Assembly: GCF_000835495.1 (NCBI RefSeq)
Contig: NW_015622543.1
Location: 62,001 to 126,000 of the forward strand
Length of the DNA stretch: 64,000 bases
Source of the DNA: Cladophialophora immunda
Lineage: Eukaryota > Ascomycota > Eurotiomycetes > Chaetothyriales > Herpotrichiellaceae
Direction of reading: 5' to 3'
In this document: one piece after another, positions 12,947-22,847 of the stretch
Numbering within the stretch: the first letter of the stretch is position 1
Layout: every line of letters starts with the position of its first letter
Translations under genes and position numbers: made by a program
The notes under the pieces: generated by a model
The model's database searches: none
What the model saw: the letters and a program-made list of their open reading frames with translations, nothing else
Told to the model about the DNA's origin: nothing

Positions 12947-14292
12947 TATCATTGCGACAGGGCGACAACATTCCAAAAATAGGGAAGAACGAGCTCATCT
13001 GAGCATCTCTTACGATGTGTAGTCATCATTAGCACCAGGCGCCGCCTCCGATCGGTTGCCGGTCACTGACTTGACGAATCATTTGTATCCCACACCACGA
13101 GGGGGTATGCTCCACCGTCTCCCGTCGAGGTTCGCCAGCAGCAGCGACAGACAGCGACAGCGACGATGCGGCGCTTGTGAGCCTGGAGGGACTGCACGGT
13201 CGCTTGAGACGCGTCCGCGAACTTGCCAACTGCGGGAAGATGCAATTGGAGAGGAGACTGGGCGACGAAGGGGCGAGGCATCGGAGCAGGATGTATCGTT
13301 TTTGGATGGCACCCTCTACTTGATGGAAGGCTGCACGTCTACCACCATTTCACCGTCTTATCTTCGGAAGCGGCATGCTTGGGCGACGACGATAGCAGCA
13401 GTCTCTCGGGTCAGGCCACAAGCAAGACTAGGAGAGGTGCAAGGGAGCCAATGCAAAGAGAGGATGAGGGGGAGAGAGATGGGAAAGATGGCGACCAGCA
13501 GACTGAGAATGAGATTGTTTGTGCTTTGCTTCTTTTATCGGATACATTGTGTGTCATAGGTTGATCGCCCTCGGTCACTCATTCATCAACCGACACAAGA
13601 TAGTCAGTCGCTCTCTTAGTAGATATCCAATCAAAACCCGACGCTTTCAGTCGCTTATATTAGTGTCTGATCGTTACCTTGAGATGCTCGAGTGCCTCGT
13701 ACTAGTTGTTGACCCACACATTGAGGCTCAGGAGGTTGTTCCGTCGTGAAACACCCCAGACACACTCCGAGGGGTTGTTGCTGTTCCCTAAAACACATAC
13801 AAATTTCAATCTGATACACAACCAGCGCCTTTGGGGGCCTTTTCTTCCACCCTCACGCCCCTCCAGACCCGGACCAAGTCCACCTTTTCGATCTAGACTC
13901 TTGTCTGGACTGGTTATCATGTAGCAGCCTCATTCAGCCGCTTGCTGGACCAACTGGAGCCCATGGTTTCGGATCTGCGGTGCTCCGACAGCAACTGCTC
14001 GTCGATGAGAGACAATCCCTCCGTCATAGGGATCTGGCCAGCATTGTCTGGGGGCATGTAAGTGCGTAGCTATTTGACTCTTCCCTTCTGCGCAGAAAGT
14101 TGGTCTCTCCCTCTCTCTGCCCCCTTCTGTCCCAGTGTTTTGCACAGTTGAACTGTAGCAGGTGATCATCCTCTGAGCCACGAGCCCACAAACCCTCGAG
14201 TCCTGGAATCCTCACGACCGTGTTCCCTCAAGAAGAGAAGGACAGTCAACCATCAATTGGAGTGACTGGCTCCCCAGTTCCATCCGTCCATC
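12947..14292. other. Intergenic: UPF1 3' side and upstream of the AhpC/TSA-like gene
   Basis: About 1.35 kb with several overlapping ORFs of 60-167 codons that look like chance frames (Arg-rich, no domain). A short coding-like frame around 13110-13310 has no start codon and no plausible splice partner. Nothing is called. Confidence 0.4.
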
Positions 14293-16119
14293 ATGACGTC
14301 TGAATCCCTCCCTGACCGTCGAGCACTGAGAGAGGCATTTGACCTCGAGATCTACTCTTCCTCTGGCACTCCGCTGCGATTTGGCTCCTTGTTCTACGAT
14401 TGCGATGTCTATCCGGCTGAAAAAAGAATCCTCGTCGTCTTCATCAGGCATTTCTTCTGTGGGAATTGTCAGGAATACGTCCGCAGACTGTCTTCGGCTG
14501 AGTCGCCATTCCATCCCTCTCAAAAGCCACCGCAATGCTGCACGTCAATAGCCTCCACGATGAACTTCTCGAAACCGGCGTCCCGTACGCTTCCCACAGT
14601 CATAATCATTGGTCCTGGCCAACCTTCCTTGATTGCGTCGTACAAGAACGTGACACAATGTCCTTTCGACATCTACGCCGACCCCTCAACGCGCCTCTAC
14701 GAGCTCTTGGGAATGTACCGCTCGCTGTCCCTAGGTCACAGAGCCCCCGGGTACATTGAGCATTCCCTCTTCAGCGGCGCGCTGAAATCCGCCTGGCAGA
14801 TCGCCCGTCGTGTCGGCAACGGGGACGCCATGAATGGAGGAGACTGGGACGTCAACGGCGGCGAGTTTCTGTTTGTCAGGTCAGCAGCGCCCAGCAGACC
14901 CTCGACGGGTTTGAAATCCTCTTCACCCTCGCGGTCAAGGTCGAGGTCAAGGAGTGCGCAGTCCCAAGACTGGGACGTTTCGTGGTGCCATCGAATGGCC
15001 AACTCTCGAGACCATACCGAAGTCATCAATCTGCAGTACCACGCCTGCCTCCCAGAACTGTCATCTCGAGCAAACTCGCGCGCTTCCTCGCCCGCACCGC
15101 TGAAGTCGATTCTGGTCAATGGCGGCCGAGCGCATTCCAAGACCCTCTCGGGAAGCAGCTACTCGACCGAGCGTCTCGGTTCTTGTCCAGGTCCGGACAT
15201 CCCTAAATCTCGCGAAGAAGTCCTTTTGAACCAACGCCTCGGCCGCCCGCACTCCAGAGGGCATTCCAGATCCAAGTCTCACCATAGTCGACGATCACGG
15301 AGCACGAGTGTCGGCTCCCAGTCGAACAATCAAGTAAAACAAAATCACAGGAGAGTGTGGTCAGGTGTCAGCAGTACAAGTGCATCGCGGATGGATGGTG
15401 TAGCCAGTCCCATCTCCGAGGTTGGAGAAGAGGACTTCAAACCAAGAAAGAGCTTCTCAGCCACAGTTGCAGAGAGCGTGGGGCTCAGCGCGCTCCTGAA
15501 GCGGTCGAGGTCATTCTCGAGCCCGGCCCAGACGGACGCCACCTTTTCGGTGGTCGACGCGACCGGAGAAGCTGTAATGGCGACTCCACCTCGCCCAATC
15601 GACAGGACCAGTGCCTCTCGATCAGAGGTGGAATCAGATACCAGTTCCTCTGCGGTCCGCAGCGAATCTGAGTCTACGCAAAGGTTCAGAGATGTCATCC
15701 TGCCCTCCTCTTCCGCTGCCGCATCTTTGCCTCTTTCCGATACCCCTGCGCCAAAATCTCGACGCGGACATGCTCGATCGAGAACATTCTCCTTCTCCCG
15801 GCCAAGTCTTCCCTTGCGACGAAGAGCAGCAAGCCACATCGAGATGGACGAGAACGGCGTGATGTTCGTGGACGGCGTGGAGTTTGTCAACGTCATCAGT
15901 GTGAAGGCACGGATCGAGGCTGGCAGTGCACGAGATCAGAGAAGAGAAAGGGCAGACAGCGGGCTGGGTATGGAAGTCGAGACGGGAAATGAAAAGGGAG
16001 CCCAGAGAAACGATATCAAGACAGATGTCCCAGACAAGAAGAAGTATTCCGTCTTGACTACTCTGCCAGAGATTCGTGGTCTGGCCCGACAAGATGGGGG
16101 AAAGATTGATACTGCCTGA
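14293..16119 (+). CDS. AhpC/TSA (peroxiredoxin-like 2) domain protein with Ser/Arg-rich tail
   Basis: A single-exon 608-aa protein. Residues 10-180 form a thioredoxin-fold domain of the AhpC/TSA antioxidant (PRXL2/AAED1-like) group: FIRHFFCGNCQEYV carries the CxxC-like pair, followed by TVIIIGPGQPSLI and CPFDIYADPSTRLYELLGM. The domain ends near GGDWDVNGGEFLFV, as in fungal relatives. A redox or thiol role is a family-level expectation; no substrate can be given. The remaining 400 residues are predicted disordered, with Arg-Ser dipeptide runs (SRSRSRSRS; SRSKSHHSRRSRS) and many Ser/Thr-Pro sites, resembling phosphoregulated tails. There is no signal peptide. It is transcribed in the same direction as UPF1 but 1.3 kb away, so not linked to it. 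Confidence 0.75.
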   Translation: MTSESLPDRRALREAFDLEIYSSSGTPLRFGSLFYDCDVYPAEKRILVVFIRHFFCGNCQEYVRRLSSAESPFHPSQKPPQCCTSIASTMNFSKPASRTLPTVIIIGPGQPSLIASYKNVTQCPFDIYADPSTRLYELLGMYRSLSLGHRAPGYIEHSLFSGALKSAWQIARRVGNGDAMNGGDWDVNGGEFLFVRSAAPSRPSTGLKSSSPSRSRSRSRSAQSQDWDVSWCHRMANSRDHTEVINLQYHACLPELSSRANSRASSPAPLKSILVNGGRAHSKTLSGSSYSTERLGSCPGPDIPKSREEVLLNQRLGRPHSRGHSRSKSHHSRRSRSTSVGSQSNNQVKQNHRRVWSGVSSTSASRMDGVASPISEVGEEDFKPRKSFSATVAESVGLSALLKRSRSFSSPAQTDATFSVVDATGEAVMATPPRPIDRTSASRSEVESDTSSSAVRSESESTQRFRDVILPSSSAAASLPLSDTPAPKSRRGHARSRTFSFSRPSLPLRRRAASHIEMDENGVMFVDGVEFVNVISVKARIEAGSARDQRRERADSGLGMEVETGNEKGAQRNDIKTDVPDKKKYSVLTTLPEIRGLARQDGGKIDTA

Positions 16120-16574
16120 TTGGTTTCTTTGGGCTGGCGAAGCCAGATTTCGCTCGACGAGAATTCACTAATGCCCAGACCAAAGCGTTGTCGGGATGCA
16201 CCGGCAAGTGCGGATTATAGACGGGTTATACTTCAAATTTGTATTGGGAGTGAAACCTGCGGCGAGGCCGCAATTGAATAGCTGATTGCAGCGAAATGAG
16301 CCGGGTGATAGTCAACATTAACGTTTTAACGCTATGTCGTATCCATCATCCCCGTACTTGAATGAGGACATCTATGAGTCCAAAGTGTATGTTCGCCATC
16401 ACCATTGAATTGGTGTATAACATGCTGTCTGCCCATGCATATCTATCCGGGGTCCAGAATCGGAACGCTGCGCCGGGTCCTGTCGTCAAATCATAATGCT
16501 GTCTCTCGGTTTGTGGTTCATGCTTTTATCGTGCGGAATATGTGCTGGTTCTCTTCAAGTCTCTTGGTCGAATA
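16120..16574. other. Intergenic between convergent genes
   Basis: 455 bp between the ends of two convergent genes. It should hold both 3' UTRs. No ORF or repeat is supported. Confidence 0.4.
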
Positions 16575-18347
16575 TCAAGGAGGATTACTCGTGATTGCCG
16601 GAGAATTCGATGCTGGTCTTCCATTAAAGTCAGAGTCGGTATGACCATCTTGAAAAAAGGTATAGCCACTGCCATTCCACGCTATGGCGCCACCATCCAC
16701 TGGACTTATCTGCGGGTTGAGTTGTGCAGCGGGCTCGGGTAAATCAAGGTCAGGGGTATGAGAGACCGGGAAGGCGGGTAGCGAGGAGGTCGGAAAGTCG
16801 GCGAGCGTTCCAGAGCTGAAGACGTTTGCCTGGATATTTTGACCGGACGGATCTTGGGTGGCTGACCCGTCAAAATTTACGAATGGGTCACGCGAGTCGA
16901 ACGATGGCGGCGCGTCAGGGAATCCACCAAGGAGAGGTGGGCTGGTAATAGAGGCGATATCTGCACTCATTGATGGTGTATGCTGGGCCGATTGAGGCTG
17001 GAACATAGGAATGCCATGTGCATTTGGCATGGACGCCACTCTGGCTTGACCAATAGCATAATCGGTTCCATAAGAAGCCTCAAAGTCTGTCCAGCTGAAG
17101 GAGTTGTCACCCAGCTGTCCATCTGAGAAATTCCACGTACCATTGGATTCATTTGGTAGGAGGTCCCAAGGAGTTGGGGTTTCTGTTGGAGGATCGGCAT
17201 ATACGTCGTTTGGGGGTACACCAATCCTGCTAGACGGAGAATTTCCATGTGAACAATGTGAGCTGAGAGGCCGGTTGGTCCAGGAGTGCTGCTGGATAGG
17301 ATATGTCAAGTAGATGGCATTCGGGTTCAGCGTATCGGAAAAGAACTGCTGAAGCTGTTGTTGAGACACAGCGGGGGTTCTCGAGAGGAAAAAGGATGGC
17401 TGTCCGCCCATGCACGATCTTGGATTGTTTTGAGGCATAGGAGCGACCGGTGTTAGACTTTGATTCCCAATGTAAGCTTGCTCTGCGAGGTTTTTGACTT
17501 GTTGCTGGGTATGATTAATTGACGTTGCGTTGTTGGGATGATCAGGGCAGTAGAGACAAGAACAGCCCGAGCCGCAAGAACAACTGGATTTCCAGGATTC
17601 GCTTGGTTGAGGTTGAAGTCCCTGGACAAGCTCGGGATCAGGTTTGGGAAGGCCGGGGAGAGGCGGTATCGCAGCAACGTTTTGACGGTGTCGACAGCCT
17701 CCCTTGGGCGACTCTGGCTCGGCATTGGGCTTCCCAGAACTGCAACAGGGCGACTTGGCCTCATCTGACTGGGCTTCCTCACGCTCCTTCATGCGTCGCT
17801 TCCGATCCTGGTATTCCTCATCGTTGATTTCTTTTCCATTAGCATCTGCCCAGACTTTTTTTAAAGTCATCTTATTCCCCTCGGCGTCTTCCCAGATCGG
17901 CTTTGGTGTCGAGGTTGCGTCCCTACCGATAGCGGCGGGATTGTCGACGCGGACTATCAGGTACATCTCCTGGGTACAAGCACAGTCCCTGTCACACTTG
18001 CAGGCTTTTGTGGTGCATGCGCAATTCCTCGGACAGTGACATCCTCTCTTCTGGCCTGCTGAAGGACGGCCAGGCTGATGTGTTTCGGAGATGGGTCTTG
18101 TCTTTCCATGGTCACATTTGTGGACTCGATGCCCCCTCTTGCAGGACTCGCAAGCGTAGGTCTTGCCGTTGAAATGCTGTATAGCAGGTGTCTCGCTCTT
18201 GTATGTCTTGAGCTTTTTGACCTTGCCATCCTCAACTCTAGAATTGCCCCTCGCGGGACTGGCCACCTTTGGCGGAGTGGTCCAGGGGTCTTGCATCGTT
18301 CCGCGGCAGAAAGTAGGGACCCGAGTGTGGCTGGTTGGTGTTACCAC
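16575..18347 (-). CDS. Copper-fist DNA-binding transcription factor
   Basis: A 590-aa regulator of the ACE1/AMT1/MAC1/CUF1 class. The copper-fist (about residues 59-98) is seen as NGKTYACESCKRGHRVHKC followed by a Cys-His step and GRPS, the minor-groove-contacting GRP element. A dense Cys array (about 103-126, CHCPRNCACTTKACKC and on) follows directly, suggesting a Cu(I)-thiolate cluster. A second motif of CUF1/MAC1 type, CSCGSGCSCLYCPDHPNN, sits near residue 255. The rest is Pro/Ser/Gln/Asn-rich and likely an activation region. By family it binds DNA in the nucleus and controls copper uptake or detoxification genes. The start is the first ATG; a later one (MQDPWTT) would leave the domain intact. 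It is divergent from the metaxin-like gene. Confidence 0.9.
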   Translation of the reverse strand: MVTPTSHTRVPTFCRGTMQDPWTTPPKVASPARGNSRVEDGKVKKLKTYKSETPAIQHFNGKTYACESCKRGHRVHKCDHGKTRPISETHQPGRPSAGQKRGCHCPRNCACTTKACKCDRDCACTQEMYLIVRVDNPAAIGRDATSTPKPIWEDAEGNKMTLKKVWADANGKEINDEEYQDRKRRMKEREEAQSDEAKSPCCSSGKPNAEPESPKGGCRHRQNVAAIPPLPGLPKPDPELVQGLQPQPSESWKSSCSCGSGCSCLYCPDHPNNATSINHTQQQVKNLAEQAYIGNQSLTPVAPMPQNNPRSCMGGQPSFFLSRTPAVSQQQLQQFFSDTLNPNAIYLTYPIQQHSWTNRPLSSHCSHGNSPSSRIGVPPNDVYADPPTETPTPWDLLPNESNGTWNFSDGQLGDNSFSWTDFEASYGTDYAIGQARVASMPNAHGIPMFQPQSAQHTPSMSADIASITSPPLLGGFPDAPPSFDSRDPFVNFDGSATQDPSGQNIQANVFSSGTLADFPTSSLPAFPVSHTPDLDLPEPAAQLNPQISPVDGGAIAWNGSGYTFFQDGHTDSDFNGRPASNSPAITSNPP

Positions 18348-18917
18348 CGAGAAATATAGACAGACGTTCAGGGGAAGTGGGCAAGAATGTGGACTCGCTT
18401 TCTAATTGGATCTGTCGGGCACTGTTCGTGGTCTGATCGGCGAGAGCGGCGTCAGTTATATCGACCAAGGAGTGACAGGAAAAGAACTGGGGCCGAACAC
18501 ATGTCTATCGAAAAGAGTGTGCCGAATGTCAATGACTATGAAAAAGGTTTGGCGACTAACAACAGGTCCTTTCTCACGGATCGACTTTTGAGGACAACGA
18601 TACTGGTGTTATAATGGTAATGGAAGTGTGAGACTCTCCGCAAAGACTCGAAGCTGAACCTCAAAGGGGGCATGAATGACTGAACTCTGAATAAGAGGGC
18701 GAATGCAGGATCCGCACAGCCGCAGTCCCAATCGAGGGGAAACGGCGTCGTCCACCTTCCCTCGTTGGTGCCCTTGAGCTTATGCAGGTCAGCCGGCGCC
18801 TACCCTTCAGCCTACTTATCCTTGAGCCAGTCAACGTTGGCTTCCACGCTCCTGCTAGCTCTTCGTCACAATTTTGTTTGTCTGCGGTCTCGATTCCGTC
18901 TTTGGAAACAACTGACC
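18348..18917. promoter_or_regulatory. Divergent promoter region, copper-fist gene / SAM35-like gene
   Basis: 570 bp between two divergent start codons. It contains no credible ORF. No consensus copper-response element could be assigned by eye with confidence. Confidence 0.4.
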
Positions 18918-19832
18918 ATGGGGGTGGACATGACTGACAACGACAAAGACAAAGAACTGCCGCGTCTATCAGCTCAGAAGGTTCCTTCATCATCGTCTAC
19001 TTCTTGGTCTCTTCCTCTACCCCTTCGTCGCATCTTCGATCGGTTTCCGCTGGTCACATATCCCGCAAACGCCTTGCCTCAGCGGGTTCCTCGACATCGA
19101 CACGAAAACATCCTCTGCATTTTCCAGTCCGATGAGCCGAGTTCTCGAGATGGCCCCTCCTTCAATCCATCTTGTCTGAAGTGGCAAGCCTACCTCAAAT
19201 TCCACGGCATCCCTCTCCGCACTCGTCCATCGAACAATCACGCATCCCCAACGGGTGCACTACCTTTCCTCCTTCCTGCTTCGAGAGACGCCAGTCGACC
19301 AGCTTCTCCCGTTCCCGCCAACCGAATAGTGAAATGGGTGATATCTCAAGGGGGGAAAGAAGAGGCAATGCAGTGTCGCCAGGACGCGTACACGGCATTG
19401 ATTGACCATGCTCTAAGAAGTGCTTGGTTGTACTATTTGTATCTCGACGAGCACAATTTCAAGGCTGTGGCATGGCCACTGTACGTTGCATCGTCCTCGT
19501 CATCCTCAGCCGTCCGTCTGAGCCTGGCTCATCAGCTGCAAGCTGCCGCAAGAGAAGAACTGCTGAAAATGAATGCTGTCATCGACCCCCAACAGCTCTA
19601 CTCGCAGGCTGAACAGGCCTTTCGATCATTATCTACCCTGCTAGCCGACGATCAGTTTTTCTTCGGTCAGTCCACTCCGGGCCTCTTCGACGCCAGTCTC
19701 TTTGCGTACACGCAAATTATTCTTGATGATCACCACTCCTTCGAGACACAGACATTGAACTCGTCCTTGAAGAAGCACCAAAACCTAGTCCAACACAGAA
19801 ACCGTTTACTGCGGGGCTTCTTCTCTGACTGA
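18918..19832 (+). CDS. Mitochondrial SAM complex Sam35/metaxin-like protein
   Basis: A single-exon product of 304 aa from the ATG at 18918 (MGVDMTDND). The open frame extends upstream only through a non-ATG start. The segment FDRFPLVTYPANALPQR, then FNPSCLKWQAYLKFHGIPLRTRPSNNHASPTGALPFLLP, matches the thioredoxin-like N-terminal domain of the Sam35/Tom38-metaxin family of the outer-membrane sorting and assembly machinery. That machinery inserts beta-barrel proteins in mitochondria. A GST-C-like helical domain follows, with FFGQSTPGLFDASLFAYTQIIL near residues 245-270, typical of metaxins. There is no C-terminal transmembrane anchor, as for Sam35. Sam35 versus Sam37 is inferred from length and from the phrases above. 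Confidence 0.75.
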   Translation: MGVDMTDNDKDKELPRLSAQKVPSSSSTSWSLPLPLRRIFDRFPLVTYPANALPQRVPRHRHENILCIFQSDEPSSRDGPSFNPSCLKWQAYLKFHGIPLRTRPSNNHASPTGALPFLLPASRDASRPASPVPANRIVKWVISQGGKEEAMQCRQDAYTALIDHALRSAWLYYLYLDEHNFKAVAWPLYVASSSSSSAVRLSLAHQLQAAAREELLKMNAVIDPQQLYSQAEQAFRSLSTLLADDQFFFGQSTPGLFDASLFAYTQIILDDHHSFETQTLNSSLKKHQNLVQHRNRLLRGFFSD

Positions 19833-19838
19833 CAACCG

Positions 19839-20606
19839 TCATGCACATTTTCTGAGAATCCCTCCAAACCATACTGTTACGCCCACCCATTTCTCCGACC
19901 GTTGTCCCAGGACTGCAACCATTGGCTGGTCCACTTTCCGCTCCTCAATCTGTCCGAGCACTTCAAACCCATTTTCCGAGGCGGCTACCTCGACTTCGGT
20001 CAACGTGTGTGAGTAACTGGTTGGGCGGATCTTTTCGCCCGTTTTCGGATCAATAAAACCAGCCTGACTGATCTTGCCCATCTCTGAGTGCATGTTGGTC
20101 AGCACTAAGATCCCTCCTGGTTTGAGGATTTTGGCGACTGTGGCGAAAAAGATGTCTGCGGGGATATGTTCGATGACCAGTGTTGACACCACAGCATCCG
20201 CGCCGACGGCAAATTCTGGTGGCGAGGACTCTTGCAACATGTCATACACCTGGAGCTTCAATTTACCATCCGCATGGAACCTCTGCAGTCGAACTCGTGC
20301 CACCTCGAGCATGCCAGGACTGAGATCGAGCCCAACTACCGTCGCAGCATCTTCTACCTCCAGCAATGCTGCCGTGTTCCTGCCCGTTCCGCATCCCAGG
20401 TCCACCAAGGTCCACGGGCGGGGATAAGCGAGCTCATTTTCCAGGATCTTGAGCATTCGTGGCATCAGAATTTTCATCTCAATCGTATCCAACATCTGCA
20501 GAAAGTTGCCGTCTGTGTCATACACAGCCGACCAGAGGTCGTAGGCTTGCGTGGTGGAGAGATAGCGGATCGTGGGATCGGAAGACTGGGCGATTACTTG
20601 AGACAT
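19839..20606 (-). CDS. Class I SAM-dependent methyltransferase
   Basis: A 255-aa protein, start MSQVIAQSSD at 20606; the frame runs upstream through a less likely ATG at 20678. The Rossmann-type methyltransferase fold is clear: motif I VDLGCGTGRNTAALLE, motif II VVGLDLSPGMLEVARVRL, motif III/IV around ADAVVSTLVIEHIP, then ILKPGGILVLTNMH. It belongs to the UbiE/type-11 group. The substrate (small molecule or protein) cannot be read from sequence. The stop codon lies six bases from the end of the convergent SAM35-like gene, so the 3' ends overlap. Confidence 0.85.
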   Translation of the reverse strand: MSQVIAQSSDPTIRYLSTTQAYDLWSAVYDTDGNFLQMLDTIEMKILMPRMLKILENELAYPRPWTLVDLGCGTGRNTAALLEVEDAATVVGLDLSPGMLEVARVRLQRFHADGKLKLQVYDMLQESSPPEFAVGADAVVSTLVIEHIPADIFFATVAKILKPGGILVLTNMHSEMGKISQAGFIDPKTGEKIRPTSYSHTLTEVEVAASENGFEVLGQIEERKVDQPMVAVLGQRSEKWVGVTVWFGGILRKCA

Positions 20607-21225
20607 GGTGACACTGCTTGACGTCGAACGAGACTTCGCGTTCAGACACGCTTTATAGATGTAGATTTCGACTCGCACTGTTCACGCCTTGGATAAGTTG
20701 CCAGATGTAGATTAGATTTAGTCTGCAAAAACCGAGTTTGTCGAGTACTGTATCCCCAACCGTAAACAACGAAGGGGAGAGAAAAATATAAACGAAGAGG
20801 ACCCAGGCGTATTTTTAAAAGGGTTCTCCGCGAGGCTGCCAATCCCCTCTTGTGAATGAGTCACATTGTTCGCCAAAGCGCGAGCGACCCCAGCATGAAG
20901 AGCGACTCTACCTGCAGATACGAATCCGACGTTCGAATCAAAAAGTGTTGATTTCGGCTAGCACTAAACTGGTTGTATTCATGGGATCCAGGTAGTAACA
21001 TTAGACGTGCAGTCGTGTTGGCTTCGGACATGACTGCCGTCCCAAAGTTCGAAGATTTGTTCTTCGAATATCGCTTTGTGAGGAGCGGATTTGCATAGCC
21101 CTGACTGAGCTGGTGCTGCACATACATGTACACTGCCAATTGAGCATAATCGGTTTCATTTTCAATGGGTATCTTGCGAACGGATTCATCCCTCTTCCAG
21201 TTTACCACTGGGCTCTGCTGTGTTG
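20607..21225. other. Intergenic, methyltransferase upstream / CDC14 downstream
   Basis: 619 bp. An AT-rich patch near 20786-20792 on the methyltransferase side could serve its promoter. No gene is supported; short frames here look like chance. Confidence 0.4.
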
Positions 21226-22204
21226 TTACATGCCACCGACCCCAAAGACACCACCTCCTTCCCTCAAATCTTCCACCAAGTCCTGCACATTGCTCAAATG
21301 TTTTCCGAGCAGACTCTGCTTCTCCTCGGTCGTCCTTGTGTTCCCAGAGTCTTTTCCATTCGCTGTCTTTCCGCCCACGCCACCGCCGTCGGCACCATTG
21401 ACAGTCTCCCCCCTCCTGCGATCAAATGCAGCAATTACTTCCTTCCCCCTCCCCCCCAAGATCGCCGTGTTTGTCGCAGAGGTTGAGCTTGCAATCTTTG
21501 GTGTGACAGTTTCGGGCATGAGGTAGAAATAAAGAAACTCGACCAGTTTTAATTTTACTTCGCGGGAGGTCCCTCGGGATTTGAATAGAGATGTGATTAC
21601 CAACAGGCCGTCAATGGATTCAAAAGTGCGGGTGTTTTGCGGGTTGTCGAGTAAGGAGGTTACTAGGGCCATGATTGTGGAGGATTGGATGGCGGGACAG
21701 TTTGAGGGGTCGAGGAGGTCAAGGAAGAGCTGGAAACATTAGTTAATGGGTGTTTTGTTGAGTAGTAGTGGTGAAACTCACGTTCATGTATATCTCCTGC
21801 GAAAACAGCGCTCGGGAAGGTGGATGGAGTAGGAGGACTCCTTGGATCAGATCCAGTGTCTGAATGATTAACAGATCATTCGTCCCGTTGCTTTCCTTGC
21901 CTAGGAGTCTCTCTAGACTTGCCACCAGTCTCATAGAAATGTTCCATTGGAAACTCTGTTGCAGTTTGAAGAATTCACGAAAGGCGGGATCTGAGGGCAG
22001 GTCTGAGAGCTTCTTCGAGTGAGGCGAGGAAGGGGTCGACGATCCCAGGAGAAGCATCGACTGGCGTTTGTTCGCGGCGGCGTTGGTTCTGGACAGGCAT
22101 AGTTGTGCGAGCAAGCCTTCTACCTGGCGGAGCCCCTTGCGGATTTTCTGAGGGGAGCTTGAGGAAAGGTAGTCGAAGGAATGTGACAACAAGGCCTCCA
22201 TTAT
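21226..22204 (-). CDS. cdc14: Septation initiation network scaffold Cdc14
   Basis: Fungal SIN component Cdc14 (the small non-phosphatase protein that partners Sid1 kinase in fission yeast), acting at the spindle pole body to trigger septation. The two exons 21782-22204 and 21226-21729, with a 52-nt intron bearing a GTGAGT donor and CTAATG branch region, give 308 aa. Characteristic stretches are MEALLSHSFDYLSSSSPQK and IRKGLRQVEGLLAQLCLS at the N-terminus, FKLQQSFQWNISMRLV, then LFLDLLDPSNCPAIQSSTI and VKLKLVEFLYFYLMPE. An insertion of low complexity (GADGGGVGGKTANG) precedes the conserved tail KQSLLGKHLSNVQDLVEDLR. The start at 22204 is preferred over an in-frame ATG at 22252. Confidence 0.88.
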
Positions 22205-22847
22205 GGCAGCAAGTGACCTCTGTGAGAGCAGCTGGATGAATGTACACGCCACAGGCTATACGACCTCGTCGCAGATAAAAATGGACGAGAAATGTACCTG
22301 CTCTACGTATAAGTATCAACAAGACAAGTTGTCAGGGCGACCATGCGGGGGATGCACCTAGTGGTCCCCCGTGCCTCCTCCGGTCCACCTGCCACTGCTG
22401 GTGCTGGGCGTTGCCGCTGGCCAGTAGCCACTGCACAACAGTTCGGCGCCCCGTTCCGCCGCTCAGATCAGGTGGGTTGATAAGCGCCAGGCACCTGAAT
22501 AAGCCACGCTGAGAATCGGTGCCTAGCGCCTGCATTGTCGTCATGACTCTCATGTGATGACCCTCTATTCGATCTCTCTGCGTGTCGGCCTAGTGAGCCT
22601 TGGGGCACCTGCTCGCCGACACAAGATCAAAACCACTGATTCCACCCGGCTTCCTGACCTCAGATCGCCTCCTTGATCACAAACTCAGGCTCTTTTGACA
22701 ACCTCGAAGATCCCCTGCCTCTCTTTACTTTCCCGACCAAAACTGAAGCTTGCGCGCTCCGAAAAGCTCGAGCTGTGCAGTCCCCCACCTCATCCCGCAT
22801 TTTCACATGCAGTTTGCTGCGGAATAGATCCAGCATATCCAACACGC
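22205..22847. promoter_or_regulatory. Divergent promoter region cdc14 / GGPP synthase
   Basis: 643 bp separate the two divergent start codons. A frame extends upstream of the GGPP synthase start to 22695 but is likely 5' UTR. No specific operator is visible. Confidence 0.4.

Noticed and set aside
13056..13559. 167-codon + strand frame
   Set aside because: Arg-rich with no domain. An overlapping frame looks slightly more coding-like, but it lacks a start codon and a usable splice partner.
15345..15896. 183-codon - strand frame
   Set aside because: Antisense to the low-complexity tail of the AhpC/TSA-like gene.
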